Shown here in pieces: positions 25,023-32,619 of a DNA stretch of 33,815 nucleotides (position 1 is the first letter of the stretch; the number at the start of each line of letters is the position of its first letter). Location: NCBI RefSeq assembly GCF_900609055.1, contig NZ_UXAW01000091.1, forward strand, positions 1-33,815. The letters are read 5' to 3'. Source of the stretch: Pseudogemmobacter humi (GTDB lineage Bacteria; Pseudomonadota; Alphaproteobacteria; Rhodobacterales; Rhodobacteraceae). Both the position numbers and the translations under genes were made by a program. The notes below the pieces were generated by a model, which saw only the letters and a list, made by a program, of their open reading frames with translations, was not told the origin of the DNA and searched no databases.

Positions 25023-25277
25023 TCAGGCGCGTTTGACCAGCCGGATCAGCAACAGCAGGATCACGGCGCCGATGGTGGCGTGGATGATGGCGGCCAGCCA
25101 GCCGCCGCCCATCGTCAGGCCGATCCGCGGCAGGATCAGAGCCGCGATGAAGGCGCCGACGATGCCGACCACGATATTGCCGATCAGACCGAAGCCGTAG
25201 CCCTTGACCAGTTGACCGGCCAGCCAGCCGGCGATCGCGCCGACGATCAGCAGGACGATGATGCTCTCGATACCCAT
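25023..25277 (-). CDS. GlsB/YeaQ/YmgE-family small membrane protein
   Basis: This 84-aa Gly-rich protein has three predicted membrane helices (IIVLLIVGAIAGWLAGQLV, LIGNIVVGIVGAFIAALIL, WLAAIIHATIGAVILLLLI). It matches the transglycosylase-associated (GlsB/YeaQ) family in size and in the repeated GxIxG pattern. Members are often stress-induced inner membrane proteins; no enzymatic activity is established. GAGGAGG lies just upstream of the ATG, and a promoter is visible at 25369-25396. Confidence 0.9.
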   Translation of the reverse strand: MGIESIIVLLIVGAIAGWLAGQLVKGYGFGLIGNIVVGIVGAFIAALILPRIGLTMGGGWLAAIIHATIGAVILLLLIRLVKRA

Positions 25278-25368
25278 ATACCCTCCTCACTTTATGTTGC
25301 GGAGGCACCCGGGGGAGTGGTTTCGGGCGCACTCCTTGCGATGGCCAGGATCTGCGGCCATGGCTAAG

Positions 25369-25396
25369 AGTATACGAAAAAAGCGATATCTTACAA
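25369..25396 (-). promoter_or_regulatory. Sigma-70-type promoter of the GlsB-family gene
   Basis: On the minus strand TTGTAA (25396-25391) is separated by 16 nt from TATACT (25374-25369). It lies in a short AT-rich island about 90 bp upstream of the GlsB-family start, with no competing gene between them. Confidence 0.55.
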
Positions 25397-25554
25397 TAAT
25401 TTTTGCCCCGTTCCGCAGGCGCCGCATTTTCTGCGGGCCGCTGCAGGCCCTCCCGCGGCGACCGGGCCTTGCAACCCTGCAACCGGCAGGGGCGGCTTGA
25501 CCCGGCATCGCCGGGCGCCGATCCTCGGGGCTCCGGACAGAGACAAGGCCCGCG

Positions 25555-25746
25555 ATGAAACTGCTCGACCCGCATCATCCGTTCTTCGACCGCGCGCCTG
25601 CGCGCTGGCTGACCGCGCTTTTGCCGCTGATTTGGGCGGGGGTGGAGTTCTGGATGGGCCAGCCGCTCTGGGGCGGGGTGTTCCTCGCCGCGGGGCTTTA
25701 CGCCGGTTACATGCTGTTCGTCGTCAGGCCGCGCGGGGACAGGTGA
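25555..25746 (+). CDS. Small membrane protein, 63 aa
   Basis: The protein has a short cytoplasmic start (MKLLDPHHPFFDRAPARW) and two hydrophobic segments (LTALLPLIWAGVEFWMG and LWGGVFLAAGLYAGYMLFVV), ending in a positively charged tail. It is probably a two-helix inner-membrane protein. I recognise no function. Its 3' end overlaps the convergent lipoprotein gene by 23 nt. Confidence 0.7.
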   Translation: MKLLDPHHPFFDRAPARWLTALLPLIWAGVEFWMGQPLWGGVFLAAGLYAGYMLFVVRPRGDR

Positions 25747-26035
25747 CGAGGCCGCGCATCTCGCCGGAATCGCCCTGGAGCGCGGTTTCGCGCAGCCGGC
25801 AGCCGGTCACTTCAGGGATCAGCGCGATCATCGTGGCGCGGATCGCCTGATGCTCGCCCGGGGCCGCGAAGCCGAGGCGGATCACCTCGACCGCGTTCCC
25901 CTTCTGAAACACCACATAGTCGCGCCCGCCACGGCTGACGCGGGTCTTTTCCGCGCCGAACATATGCGGGGCGGGCTGGGCGCCGCAGGCGGCGAGGAAC
26001 AGGGGCAGAAGAAGGGCAAGGACCGGAAAACGCAT
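25724..26035 (-). CDS. Small lipoprotein, 103 aa
   Basis: It starts with a lipoprotein signal peptide, MRFPVLALLLPLFLAACG, with lipobox LAAC and the lipidated Cys at residue 17. The mature part is short (about 85 residues), alpha/beta, with YVVFQKGNAVEVIRLGF and two later Cys (CRLRE, VTCPRAA) that could form a disulfide in the periplasm. I recognise no family beyond conserved hypothetical. It is divergent from the DAHP synthase leader region. Confidence 0.78.
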   Translation of the reverse strand: MRFPVLALLLPLFLAACGAQPAPHMFGAEKTRVSRGGRDYVVFQKGNAVEVIRLGFAAPGEHQAIRATMIALIPEVTGCRLRETALQGDSGEMRGLVTCPRAA

Positions 26036-26130
26036 GAGCCGAACCTTACGCCTCAGGGTTAAGAAAACGTGAACGGCGGTGCGCGGCAGGACGAGCGGCG
26101 CCTCAGTGGAAACAGAATGCGAAAAACCGG

Positions 26131-26159
26131 GTGACAGCGCGAAATTCCTTGCCTATGGT
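26131..26159 (+). promoter_or_regulatory. Sigma-70 promoter for the aro leader, placed for a leaderless transcript
   Basis: GTGACA (26131-26136) and TATGGT (26154-26159) are separated by exactly 17 nt, matching TTGACA/TATAAT at 5 and 4 of 6 positions. The expected start point (6-8 nt after the -10) falls on or beside the A of the leader-peptide ATG at 26167. The transcript would therefore be leaderless or nearly so, as reported for the rhizobial trpL leader. Confidence 0.7.
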
Positions 26160-26166
26160 CGCAGCC

Positions 26167-26241
26167 ATGTCGAACCGCGCCCTCTTTACCGCCGCCTATT
26201 ATTGGTTCTGCCGTTCCCGGCGGATGCGGTTGGCTGTGTAG
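26167..26241 (+). CDS. Aromatic leader peptide (24 aa) of an attenuator upstream of DAHP synthase
   Basis: The frame ATG to TAG encodes MSNRALFTAAYYWFCRSRR followed by MRLAV. The consecutive Tyr-Tyr-Trp-Phe codons (26197-26208) cover all three end products of the aromatic pathway, which is hard to explain by chance right before a DAHP synthase gene. There is no strong ribosome binding site; the promoter at 26131-26159 would start the RNA at the ATG itself. An intrinsic terminator lies 33 nt after its stop. Ribosome stalling at these codons would control read-through into the synthase gene. Confidence 0.78.
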   Translation: MSNRALFTAAYYWFCRSRRMRLAV

Positions 26242-26259
26242 GCGCGACGAAGCGACACT

Positions 26260-26307
26260 CCAGAAAACCCCGCAAGCCGCTGGTCCGACCGGCGGCTTTT
26301 CTTCTGG
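26260..26307 (+). terminator. Attenuator terminator between leader peptide and DAHP synthase
   Basis: AAGCCGCTGGT (26274-26284) pairs with ACCGGCGGCTT (26288-26298) around a 3-nt loop (11 bp with one G-U), followed by TTCTT, a classical intrinsic terminator inside the 5' region. A further CCAGAA (26260-26265) / TTCTGG (26302-26307) pairing can extend it. A competing antiterminator is possible: GCGGTT-GC in 26226-26234 can pair, with small bulges, with 26272-26280. A ribosome stalled at Tyr-Tyr-Trp-Phe would leave 26226-26234 free, while one at the stop codon would cover it. Confidence 0.78.
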
Positions 26308-26350
26308 AAACCCAAGCCCCGGCCGGCCCTCTGACAAAAGAGAGAGACCC

Positions 26351-27412
26351 ATGCCGACCGAGACCAACAACCTGCGCATCGCCGAATTGCGCCCCCTGCC
26401 CTCGCCCAGCGATCTCGCGCGCGACATCCCGCGCGACGAGGCGATGTCCGCGACCGTGGCCGCCAGCCGCGCGGCGATCCGCGACATTCTCTCCGGGCGC
26501 GACCCGCGGCTGCTGGTCGTGGTCGGGCCCTGTTCGATCCACGATCCCGAGGCGGCAATGGATTACGCGCGCCGCCTGATGGCCGAGCGCGAAAGGCTCT
26601 CGGACCGGCTGGAGATCGTGATGCGGGTCTATTTCGAGAAGCCGCGCACCACTCTGGGCTGGAAAGGGCTGATCACCGATCCGCATCTGGACGGCACCGA
26701 CCGGATCGAGGACGGGCTGCCGATGGCGCGGCAGCTGCTGGCCGCGATCACCCGGCTCGGCCTGCCGGCGGCGACCGAGTTCCTCGACCCGATCATGCCG
26801 CAATATTTCGCCGATCTGATCGCCTGGGGCGCGATCGGCGCGCGCACCACTGAAAGCCAGATCCACCGCCAGCTTGCATCGGGCCTGTCCTGCCCGGTCG
26901 GGTTCAAGAACGGCACCGACGGCGGCGTGCAGGTGGCGCTGGACGCGATCCGCTCGGCGGCGGGGCCGCATTCCTTCCCGGCGATCACCGCGGAAGGCCG
27001 CGCCGCCATCGCCCGCACCACCGGCAACCGCGACTGCCATGTCGTGCTGCGCGGCGGTGCTGCGGGGCCGAATTACAGCGCCGCCGACATCGGGCGGATC
27101 GCCGGTGCGGCAGCGAAGGCGGGCGTCGATCCCGGAATCGTGGTCGATGCGAGCCACGCCAACAGCGGCAAGGATCCGGCGCGCCAGCCGGCGGTGATCC
27201 ATGACATCATCCTCCAGATCCGCGCCGGTGAGCGGCGGATCCGCGGCGTGATGCTGGAGAGCAACCTGGTCGCAGGCCGCCAGGACGTGGTGCCGGGCCA
27301 GCCGCTCGCTTACGGCCAGAGCATCACCGACGGCTGCCTCGGCTGGGAGGACACGCGCGCGCTGCTGCATGATCTGGCCGAAGCGGCGACGGCCTCAGCC
27401 CGCGCCGCCTGA
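26351..27412 (+). CDS. aroG: 3-deoxy-7-phosphoheptulonate (DAHP) synthase, class I
   Basis: This 353-aa enzyme condenses phosphoenolpyruvate and erythrose 4-phosphate in the first step of the shikimate pathway. Class I (AroF/G/H-type) hallmarks are VGPCSIHDPEAAMDYA, MRVYFEKPRTTLGWKG, GARTTESQIHRQLASG, VGFKNGTDG and VDASHANSGKDP. Length is normal for the family. AGAGAGA precedes the ATG. Upstream lies an attenuator with a Tyr-Tyr-Trp-Phe leader peptide, so expression is probably tied to aromatic-amino-acid supply in addition to any allosteric control. Which of AroF, AroG or AroH it equals cannot be told. Its end overlaps the convergent nuclease gene by 18 nt. Confidence 0.95.
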   Translation: MPTETNNLRIAELRPLPSPSDLARDIPRDEAMSATVAASRAAIRDILSGRDPRLLVVVGPCSIHDPEAAMDYARRLMAERERLSDRLEIVMRVYFEKPRTTLGWKGLITDPHLDGTDRIEDGLPMARQLLAAITRLGLPAATEFLDPIMPQYFADLIAWGAIGARTTESQIHRQLASGLSCPVGFKNGTDGGVQVALDAIRSAAGPHSFPAITAEGRAAIARTTGNRDCHVVLRGGAAGPNYSAADIGRIAGAAAKAGVDPGIVVDASHANSGKDPARQPAVIHDIILQIRAGERRIRGVMLESNLVAGRQDVVPGQPLAYGQSITDGCLGWEDTRALLHDLAEAATASARAA

Positions 27413-28624
27413 GGCGCGCAGGAAGGTCAGGAACTCTTTCACGCCGGTCAGCCAGGGGCGCTGGTCGGCGTGGAAGGTCTGGTGCAGGGGCTGCGGCACC
27501 ACCAGACGCAGGTCATGCGCCTGCATCTCGGCCAGTTGCGCGCGCGAGATCGCGGGCTCCAGCGTCAGCAGATGCTTGACGCGGATGCGGTCGGCCTCGG
27601 CCAGAACCTGGCGCCAGCGGTCCTTGCAACTGGTCTTGACCGCCAGCATATGCAGCCGCCCGGCCGGGAAAGCGGGATCGGCATAGGCCGCCTCGCCCGG
27701 GAACAGGAAATCCGCCGCATTGCGCTTTTCGGTCGCCGCCTCGCGCTTGTGCGGGATGGCCCAGGCCTTCAGCAGCGCCTCGGTGTGATGGGCGAAGGCG
27801 TAGCCCGCGCGCGATTTGCGCCGGTTCTGCACCGTCAGCGAAAAGCCGAGGAACCCCGCCACATCGGCGCGGCCCGCGGTCATGAAGCCCCCGGCCAGCC
27901 GGTCGGTCACGACATGGCGCTCCAGCACGCGAAACAGCGCCTCCTCCTGCTCCATCCAGGCGATCAGCGCACCGTCGGGATCCGCCAGCGGATCGACGCC
28001 GGCCACGCTGTCACGCGCGAAGGCGGAAAACACCGCGGTCGACGGGAAGCCCGTGCCGAAGCGGCGGATCAGGCGCTCGGCGGCCTCGGGCTCGGGCTCG
28101 TCCGGCTCGATCCCGAGTTCGCCCAGGATGAACCGCGCGGCGAGGTCGATGCCGCGATCTCCGGCCGCGCCGATGCTGAGCGTGTAATCGTCGGTCAGTT
28201 GCAGACCGAACAGCCACAGGAGTTTCTGCTCGGCCGAACTCGCCGCCGGGCAGAGGATCGCCAGCACCCGGCGCGCGGGCGTCATGCACAGGAACAAAGT
28301 GTCGCCCGCCCGGGCGTGCCGCACCACCGGATGCGCCGCGGCGGGGTAGTAAAGCCGGTATTCCGGCGCGCGATGCGGCTGGCGCTGGCGGCTGTTGTAC
28401 CAGGTGCCGGTCAGGTCGAGCCGCAGCGGCGGGGACAAATCGTCCATCCAGATCCAGGTGACCGGGATCTTCTCGCGCGCGGGCGGCGTGCCGACGAAGG
28501 TGCGGAACAGGTCCACCCCCTGGAATTCGTGCCCGTTCGAGGTGGCGGGATCGACCTCGGTCGCGCGCAAAACCTTGGCCCCCGCCCCGAGGAAATAGCG
28601 CGAGAGCGCCCCCTTCGCCGCCAT
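27395..28624 (-). CDS. EcoRII-type (type IIE) restriction endonuclease
   Basis: This 409-aa protein spans both EcoRII domains. The N-terminal effector DNA-binding (B3-like) domain is about 1-165, and the C-terminal PD-(D/E)xK-type nuclease domain about 190-400. The catalytic region reads ADFLFPGE (D305), then VKTSCKDRWRQV (K330 and following) and LAEADRI, close to EcoRII as I know it; nothing obvious is broken. EcoRII cleaves CCWGG, though specificity here is only inferred. Its ATG overlaps the Vsr stop by one nt (TGATG), so translation is coupled. The cognate methyltransferase gene two positions upstream is badly deleted, so this nuclease may be unopposed locally. Confidence 0.88.
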   Translation of the reverse strand: MAAKGALSRYFLGAGAKVLRATEVDPATSNGHEFQGVDLFRTFVGTPPAREKIPVTWIWMDDLSPPLRLDLTGTWYNSRQRQPHRAPEYRLYYPAAAHPVVRHARAGDTLFLCMTPARRVLAILCPAASSAEQKLLWLFGLQLTDDYTLSIGAAGDRGIDLAARFILGELGIEPDEPEPEAAERLIRRFGTGFPSTAVFSAFARDSVAGVDPLADPDGALIAWMEQEEALFRVLERHVVTDRLAGGFMTAGRADVAGFLGFSLTVQNRRKSRAGYAFAHHTEALLKAWAIPHKREAATEKRNAADFLFPGEAAYADPAFPAGRLHMLAVKTSCKDRWRQVLAEADRIRVKHLLTLEPAISRAQLAEMQAHDLRLVVPQPLHQTFHADQRPWLTGVKEFLTFLRASGGAG

Positions 28625-29076
28625 CAACTCGCCCCGATGTCGATGAGCGCCTCGTCCGAGCGCAGCCAGGCGGCGAGGCTGTCCGCGACCTCGGCCACGT
28701 CGCGCCGCCCGCGGCCTTTCAGCGCGCATTCCCAGACCTGCGCCACCCGCCAGCCGAGACCGCGCAACGCCGCCAGTGTCCGCGCGTCGCGGCTCATATT
28801 GCCGCCGATCTTCGCGCGCCAGAACTCGGGGCGGGTCGCGGGCCAGCGGAACAGATCGCAGCCGTGGCCGTGCCAGAAACAGCCATGGGCGAAGATCACA
28901 GCGCGGTGTTTGGGCAGCACCAGATCGGGCCGCCCCGGCAGCCGCCGGTCCTGCAACCGGAAGCGGAAGCCGCGCGCGTGCAGCGCCTTGCGGATCAGGA
29001 TCTCGGGCCGGGTGTCGCCGCCCCTGATCGCCGCCATGTTGCGGCTGCGGGTGGCGGGATCGTGAACGTCAGCCAA
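28624..29076 (-). CDS. vsr: Very short patch repair endonuclease Vsr
   Basis: This 150-aa protein aligns closely with E. coli Vsr by eye (MADVHDPATRSRNMAAI, LPGRPDLV, HGCFWHGHGC, WRVAQVWECALKGR). It nicks 5' of T in T:G mismatches that arise when 5-methylcytosine of a Dcm-type site deaminates. D51, H64 and H69, and the zinc ligands C66, H71, C73 and C117, are all present. The E. coli T63 is Ala here, which may be tolerated since I recall metal contact there through the main chain. It overlaps the methyltransferase remnant by 8 nt and the nuclease by 1 nt. Confidence 0.93.
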   Translation of the reverse strand: MADVHDPATRSRNMAAIRGGDTRPEILIRKALHARGFRFRLQDRRLPGRPDLVLPKHRAVIFAHGCFWHGHGCDLFRWPATRPEFWRAKIGGNMSRDARTLAALRGLGWRVAQVWECALKGRGRRDVAEVADSLAAWLRSDEALIDIGAS

Positions 29077-29485
29077 GTCTGCGCGCCTTTTGCGTCCCCG
29101 CCATCACCGTCAGGTCAGGCGGCAGCATAGCGCGGGCGGGGTCTGCCAAGGCCGGCACCGCGACGGAATAGCCGAACCGGCGGCAGGCCCGGGTGTCGGA
29201 AACCCGGCCGTCCTGGCCCAGCAGCCGCGCGCCTTCGCGGGGCGTCAGGCGGCGCATGCCGCAGGATGGCAGCCTCAGGCCGCCGCCCCCGGCGAACAGG
29301 TCGATACAGGTGAAACCTGGAAAACGGCGTCCGGCTTCGGCCGTCAGCAGCGCCATGACCGCGCCTTGCGGGCTTTCCTTACCGGGTTTCCGGCGGCAGA
29401 TATCGCCCTCGCAATAGCCGGGATGCCGCGCGGCCCCGGCCACCGACCAGCCCGCGCGCTTCGGAAGGCTGTCGTATTCGGTCAT
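29069..29485 (-). pseudogene. Dcm/M.EcoRII-type cytosine-5 methyltransferase, internally deleted
   Basis: Only the two ends of a C5-methyltransferase remain in one 138-codon frame. Motif I, the SAM-binding DLFAGGGGLR (62-71), runs directly into the C-terminal motifs MRRLTPREGARLLG and SDTRACRRFGYSVAVP (motif IX/X; canonical QFGNSV has Asn where Tyr stands here). About 250 residues are missing, including the catalytic PC motif IV, ENV motif VI, motif VIII and the target-recognition domain, so it cannot methylate. The junction is near 29272 and stays in frame, which preserves coupling to vsr. A full gene would be about 400-470 aa. Confidence 0.85.
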
Positions 29486-29563
29486 CGGAGGGCGCCGCCG
29501 CAGCTACGGGAATTGTCCCGGCATTATGTCGGGGAACGCCCCGTCACACAAGAACGCCACGCA

Positions 29564-29591
29564 AACAAAGCGCGGGGGACCCGCCCCCCGC
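29564..29591 (-). terminator. Probable intrinsic terminator of topA
   Basis: On the minus strand GCGGGGG (29591-29585) pairs with CCCCCGC (29578-29572) around a 6-nt loop, followed by GCTTTGTTTG. It begins 8 nt after the topA stop codon and separates topA from the restriction locus. Confidence 0.6.
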
Positions 29592-29598
29592 TTGCCGT

Positions 29599-32277
29599 TT
29601 ATTCCGCCGCCTTCTTCTTCGCCGGAGCCTTTTTCGTCGCCGCTTTCTTCGCCGCGGGTTTTGCGGCGGGCTTCTTCGCCGCGGGCTTTTTCGCACCGGC
29701 CTTCTTCGCCGGGCTCTTGCCCGCCTTTTCGGCGACCAGCGCCAGCGCCTCCTCCAGCGTCACCGCCTCCGGCTCCATCCCCTTCGGCAGGGTCGCGTTG
29801 ACCTTGCCCCATTTGACGTAAGGCCCATAGCGGCCGGGCATGACCTGGATCTCGCCACCGTCGGGATGCTCCAGGGTTTTCAGCGGCTGCGCCGCCGCCC
29901 CCCGCGCCCCCGGGCCACGCGCCCGTTTCAGCGCCAGCAGTTCCACCGCCCGATTCATCCCGAGGCTGAAGACCTCCTCGGCATCCGCGAGATTGGCATA
30001 GGTCGAGCCGTGTTTCACATAGGGGCCGAAGCGGCCCAGATTGGTCTCGACCGGCTCGCCGTCCTCGGGATGGCCGCCAAGCTGGCGCGGCAGCGACAGG
30101 AGTTGCAGCGCGCGCTCCAGCGTCAGGCTGTCGGGCGACCAGCCCTTGGGCAGGCTGGAGCGGTCGGGTTTCGGCTGCGCCTCCGTCGCCTCGCCGCGCT
30201 GGACATAGGGGCCGAAGCGGCCCGCCCGCAGGGAAATCTCGTGGCCCTGGTCGTCCTGGCCCAGGATGCGGCCGTCCGAGGCCACCGCCTCGGCATCGCC
30301 CGCAATCGGGCGGGTGTAGCGGCATTCGGGGTAATTGCCGCAGCCGATGAAGGCCCCGCCCGAGCGCGCGGTCTTCAGATGCAGCCGGCCGGTGCCGCAG
30401 GTCGGGCAGGCGCGCGGATCGCCGCCATCCGCCCGCGGCGGATAGAGATGCGGCGCCAGGAATTCGTCCAGCTTTTCCAGCACTTCGCCGATGCGCAGAT
30501 CGGCGGTCTCGGCCACCGCGGCCGAGAAATCCCGCCAGAACCGGGCAAGCACGTCCTTGTAATCGCGCTCGCCCGCCGACACGTCGTCCAGCTCGCCCTC
30601 AAGCCCGGCGGTGAAATCGTATTCGACGTAACGGCGGAAGAAATTGGACAGGAACGCCGTGACCAGCCGCCCCTTGTCCTCGGGGATCAGCCGGTTCTTG
30701 TCCTTGCGGACATATTCGCGGTCGACGATGGTCGTCAGGATCGAGGCATAGGTCGAGGGCCGGCCGATCCCGAGTTCCTCCATCCGCTTCACCAGCGTCG
30801 CCTCGGTGTAGCGCGGCGGGGGCTGGGTGAAACTTTGCGTGGCCAGCACGCCGCCGCCCTCGCCGAGCACGGCCGAGGCGATGCGGGCCTCTTCGATCAC
30901 GCTGTCGCTGTCACGCGAGGCGGCCTTGCGGAAGGCCTCCTTCAGCGCGCCCGGCGCAAGGGCGGCCTTCTCGCCCTGCATGATCTGCGGCAGGCGGCCC
31001 TCGTCCTCGTCGTCGTCGTCGCGGCCCTGGTCGTAGATGCGCAGGAAGCCGTCGAACAGCACCACCTGGCCGTTGGCGCGGAGCGCGACCTGGCCGTCGG
31101 GGCTGGCGATGTCCACCGTGGTGCGCTCCATCCGCGCCGCAGCCATCTGGCTGGCCAGCGTGCGCTTCCAGATCAGATCGTAGAGCCTGCGCTGGTCCTC
31201 TTCGACGCGCAGCTTCGCCGGATCCGCCGACATGTCGGTCGGCCGGATGCATTCATGCGCTTCCTGGGCGTTCTTGGCCTTGTTCTTGTACATCCGCGGG
31301 CTGTCGGGGACATAGGCCGCGCCGAACCGCCGGCCGATCTCGGCGCGCGCGGCCATCACCGCCTCGGGCGCCATGTCGATGCCGTCGGTCCGCATATAGG
31401 TGATATGGCCGGCCTCATAGAGCCGTTGCGCCGCGTTCATACACTGTTTCGCGCCCATGCCGAACTTGCGGCTGGCCTCTTGCTGCAAGGTCGAGGTCAT
31501 GAAGGGCGGCCAGGGATTGCGGCTTGCCGGTTTCGATTCGACCCCGGCGACGCTGTAGGTTCGGGAAGTGACAGCCTTCACCGCCAGATCCGCCGCATCC
31601 AGCGTCGGAATGTCGAATTTCTGCAACTTCTGCCCGCCAAGCACGACCAGCTGCGCCTCGAACTCCTGGCCGCGCGGGGTGGTGAAGATCGCCTTCACCG
31701 TCCAGTATTCGCGCGCCTTGAAGGCCTCGATCTCCATCTCGCGCTCGACGATCAGCCGCAGGCAGACCGACTGCACGCGGCCCGCGGATTTCGCCCCCGG
31801 CAGCTTGCGCCACAAGACCGGCGACAGCGTGAAGCCGACCAGATAGTCCAGCGCGCGGCGCGCGAGATAGGCATCGACCAGCGCCTCGTCCACCTGGCGC
31901 GGGTGCTGCATCGCCTTGGTCACCGCATCCTTGGTGATGGCGTTGAAGGTCACGCGGCTGACGGTCTTGCCCTTCTTCAGGCTGCTGGCGAGCGCCTCTT
32001 TCAGATGCCAGGAAATCGCCTCGCCCTCGCGGTCGGGGTCGGTGGCGAGGATCAGCGTATCGTCGGATTTCAGCGCCTCAGCGATGGCGCGGACATGTTT
32101 CTTGCTTTCGGCCGCCACCTCCCATTTCATCGCGAAATCGTGGTCGGTATCGACCGAGCCGTCTTTCGGCGGCAGGTCGCGCACATGGCCGTAAGAGGCC
32201 AGCACCGTATAGTCCGGGCCAAGATATTTGTTGATTGTCTTGGCCTTGGCAGGAGATTCCACAACGACGACTGGCAT
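29599..32277 (-). CDS. topA: DNA topoisomerase I
   Basis: This 892-aa type IA topoisomerase relaxes negative supercoils. The TOPRIM domain starts VVVVESPAKAKTINKYLG (3-20) with ATDPDREGEAISWHL (78-92). The active-site tyrosine is Y294 in ITYMRTDGIDMA. A C4 zinc finger (CPTCGTG...FIGCGNYPEC) and several TopoI repeat modules (GRFGPYV, GRYGPYVKWGK) follow. The last ~50 residues are an Ala/Lys-rich, histone-like basic tail (AKKPAAKKPAAKPAAKK). The start at 32277 was chosen because MPVVVVESPAK is the family N-terminus and GGAAAGGA lies just upstream; the frame extends 23 codons further without support. Confidence 0.97.
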   Translation of the reverse strand: MPVVVVESPAKAKTINKYLGPDYTVLASYGHVRDLPPKDGSVDTDHDFAMKWEVAAESKKHVRAIAEALKSDDTLILATDPDREGEAISWHLKEALASSLKKGKTVSRVTFNAITKDAVTKAMQHPRQVDEALVDAYLARRALDYLVGFTLSPVLWRKLPGAKSAGRVQSVCLRLIVEREMEIEAFKAREYWTVKAIFTTPRGQEFEAQLVVLGGQKLQKFDIPTLDAADLAVKAVTSRTYSVAGVESKPASRNPWPPFMTSTLQQEASRKFGMGAKQCMNAAQRLYEAGHITYMRTDGIDMAPEAVMAARAEIGRRFGAAYVPDSPRMYKNKAKNAQEAHECIRPTDMSADPAKLRVEEDQRRLYDLIWKRTLASQMAAARMERTTVDIASPDGQVALRANGQVVLFDGFLRIYDQGRDDDDEDEGRLPQIMQGEKAALAPGALKEAFRKAASRDSDSVIEEARIASAVLGEGGGVLATQSFTQPPPRYTEATLVKRMEELGIGRPSTYASILTTIVDREYVRKDKNRLIPEDKGRLVTAFLSNFFRRYVEYDFTAGLEGELDDVSAGERDYKDVLARFWRDFSAAVAETADLRIGEVLEKLDEFLAPHLYPPRADGGDPRACPTCGTGRLHLKTARSGGAFIGCGNYPECRYTRPIAGDAEAVASDGRILGQDDQGHEISLRAGRFGPYVQRGEATEAQPKPDRSSLPKGWSPDSLTLERALQLLSLPRQLGGHPEDGEPVETNLGRFGPYVKHGSTYANLADAEEVFSLGMNRAVELLALKRARGPGARGAAAQPLKTLEHPDGGEIQVMPGRYGPYVKWGKVNATLPKGMEPEAVTLEEALALVAEKAGKSPAKKAGAKKPAAKKPAAKPAAKKAATKKAPAKKKAAE

Positions 32278-32619
32278 GAAATCCTTTCCGCGAGGGGCTT
32301 TGACAAGAGGCGCGCTCAGATGTGCGGCAAAGCGGGGGTTTGTCAACCGCGCCCCGCAGCAGCGCGGGATCAGATCTGCGTCAGCGGCAGTTGCGGGGCG
32401 CGCTCTGCCGCCCTGCCTTCGGGTTCATGCCAGAGGCGGCGCAGGGGTGTCTGGCGGCAGCATCCCTCGCGAATCGCGGGGAGGGAGCCCTGGCCGCGGC
32501 GCGGCGCCATATCTGTTCCGGTCCGCCCGCGCGGCGCGGCGCGGTGTCCGGTTTTCCGCGGACAGGGGCCACCGCACCACCAAAACTTCACCCATGAGCG
32601 GCGCTGCACAGCCGCCTGC
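32278..32619. other. topA-dprA intergenic region
   Basis: This 342-bp stretch has no supported gene; frames crossing it are Arg/Ala-rich shadows. It must hold the topA promoter. A minus-strand TTGACA at 32346-32341 is a possible -35, but no good -10 follows at 16-18 nt. Confidence 0.4.
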
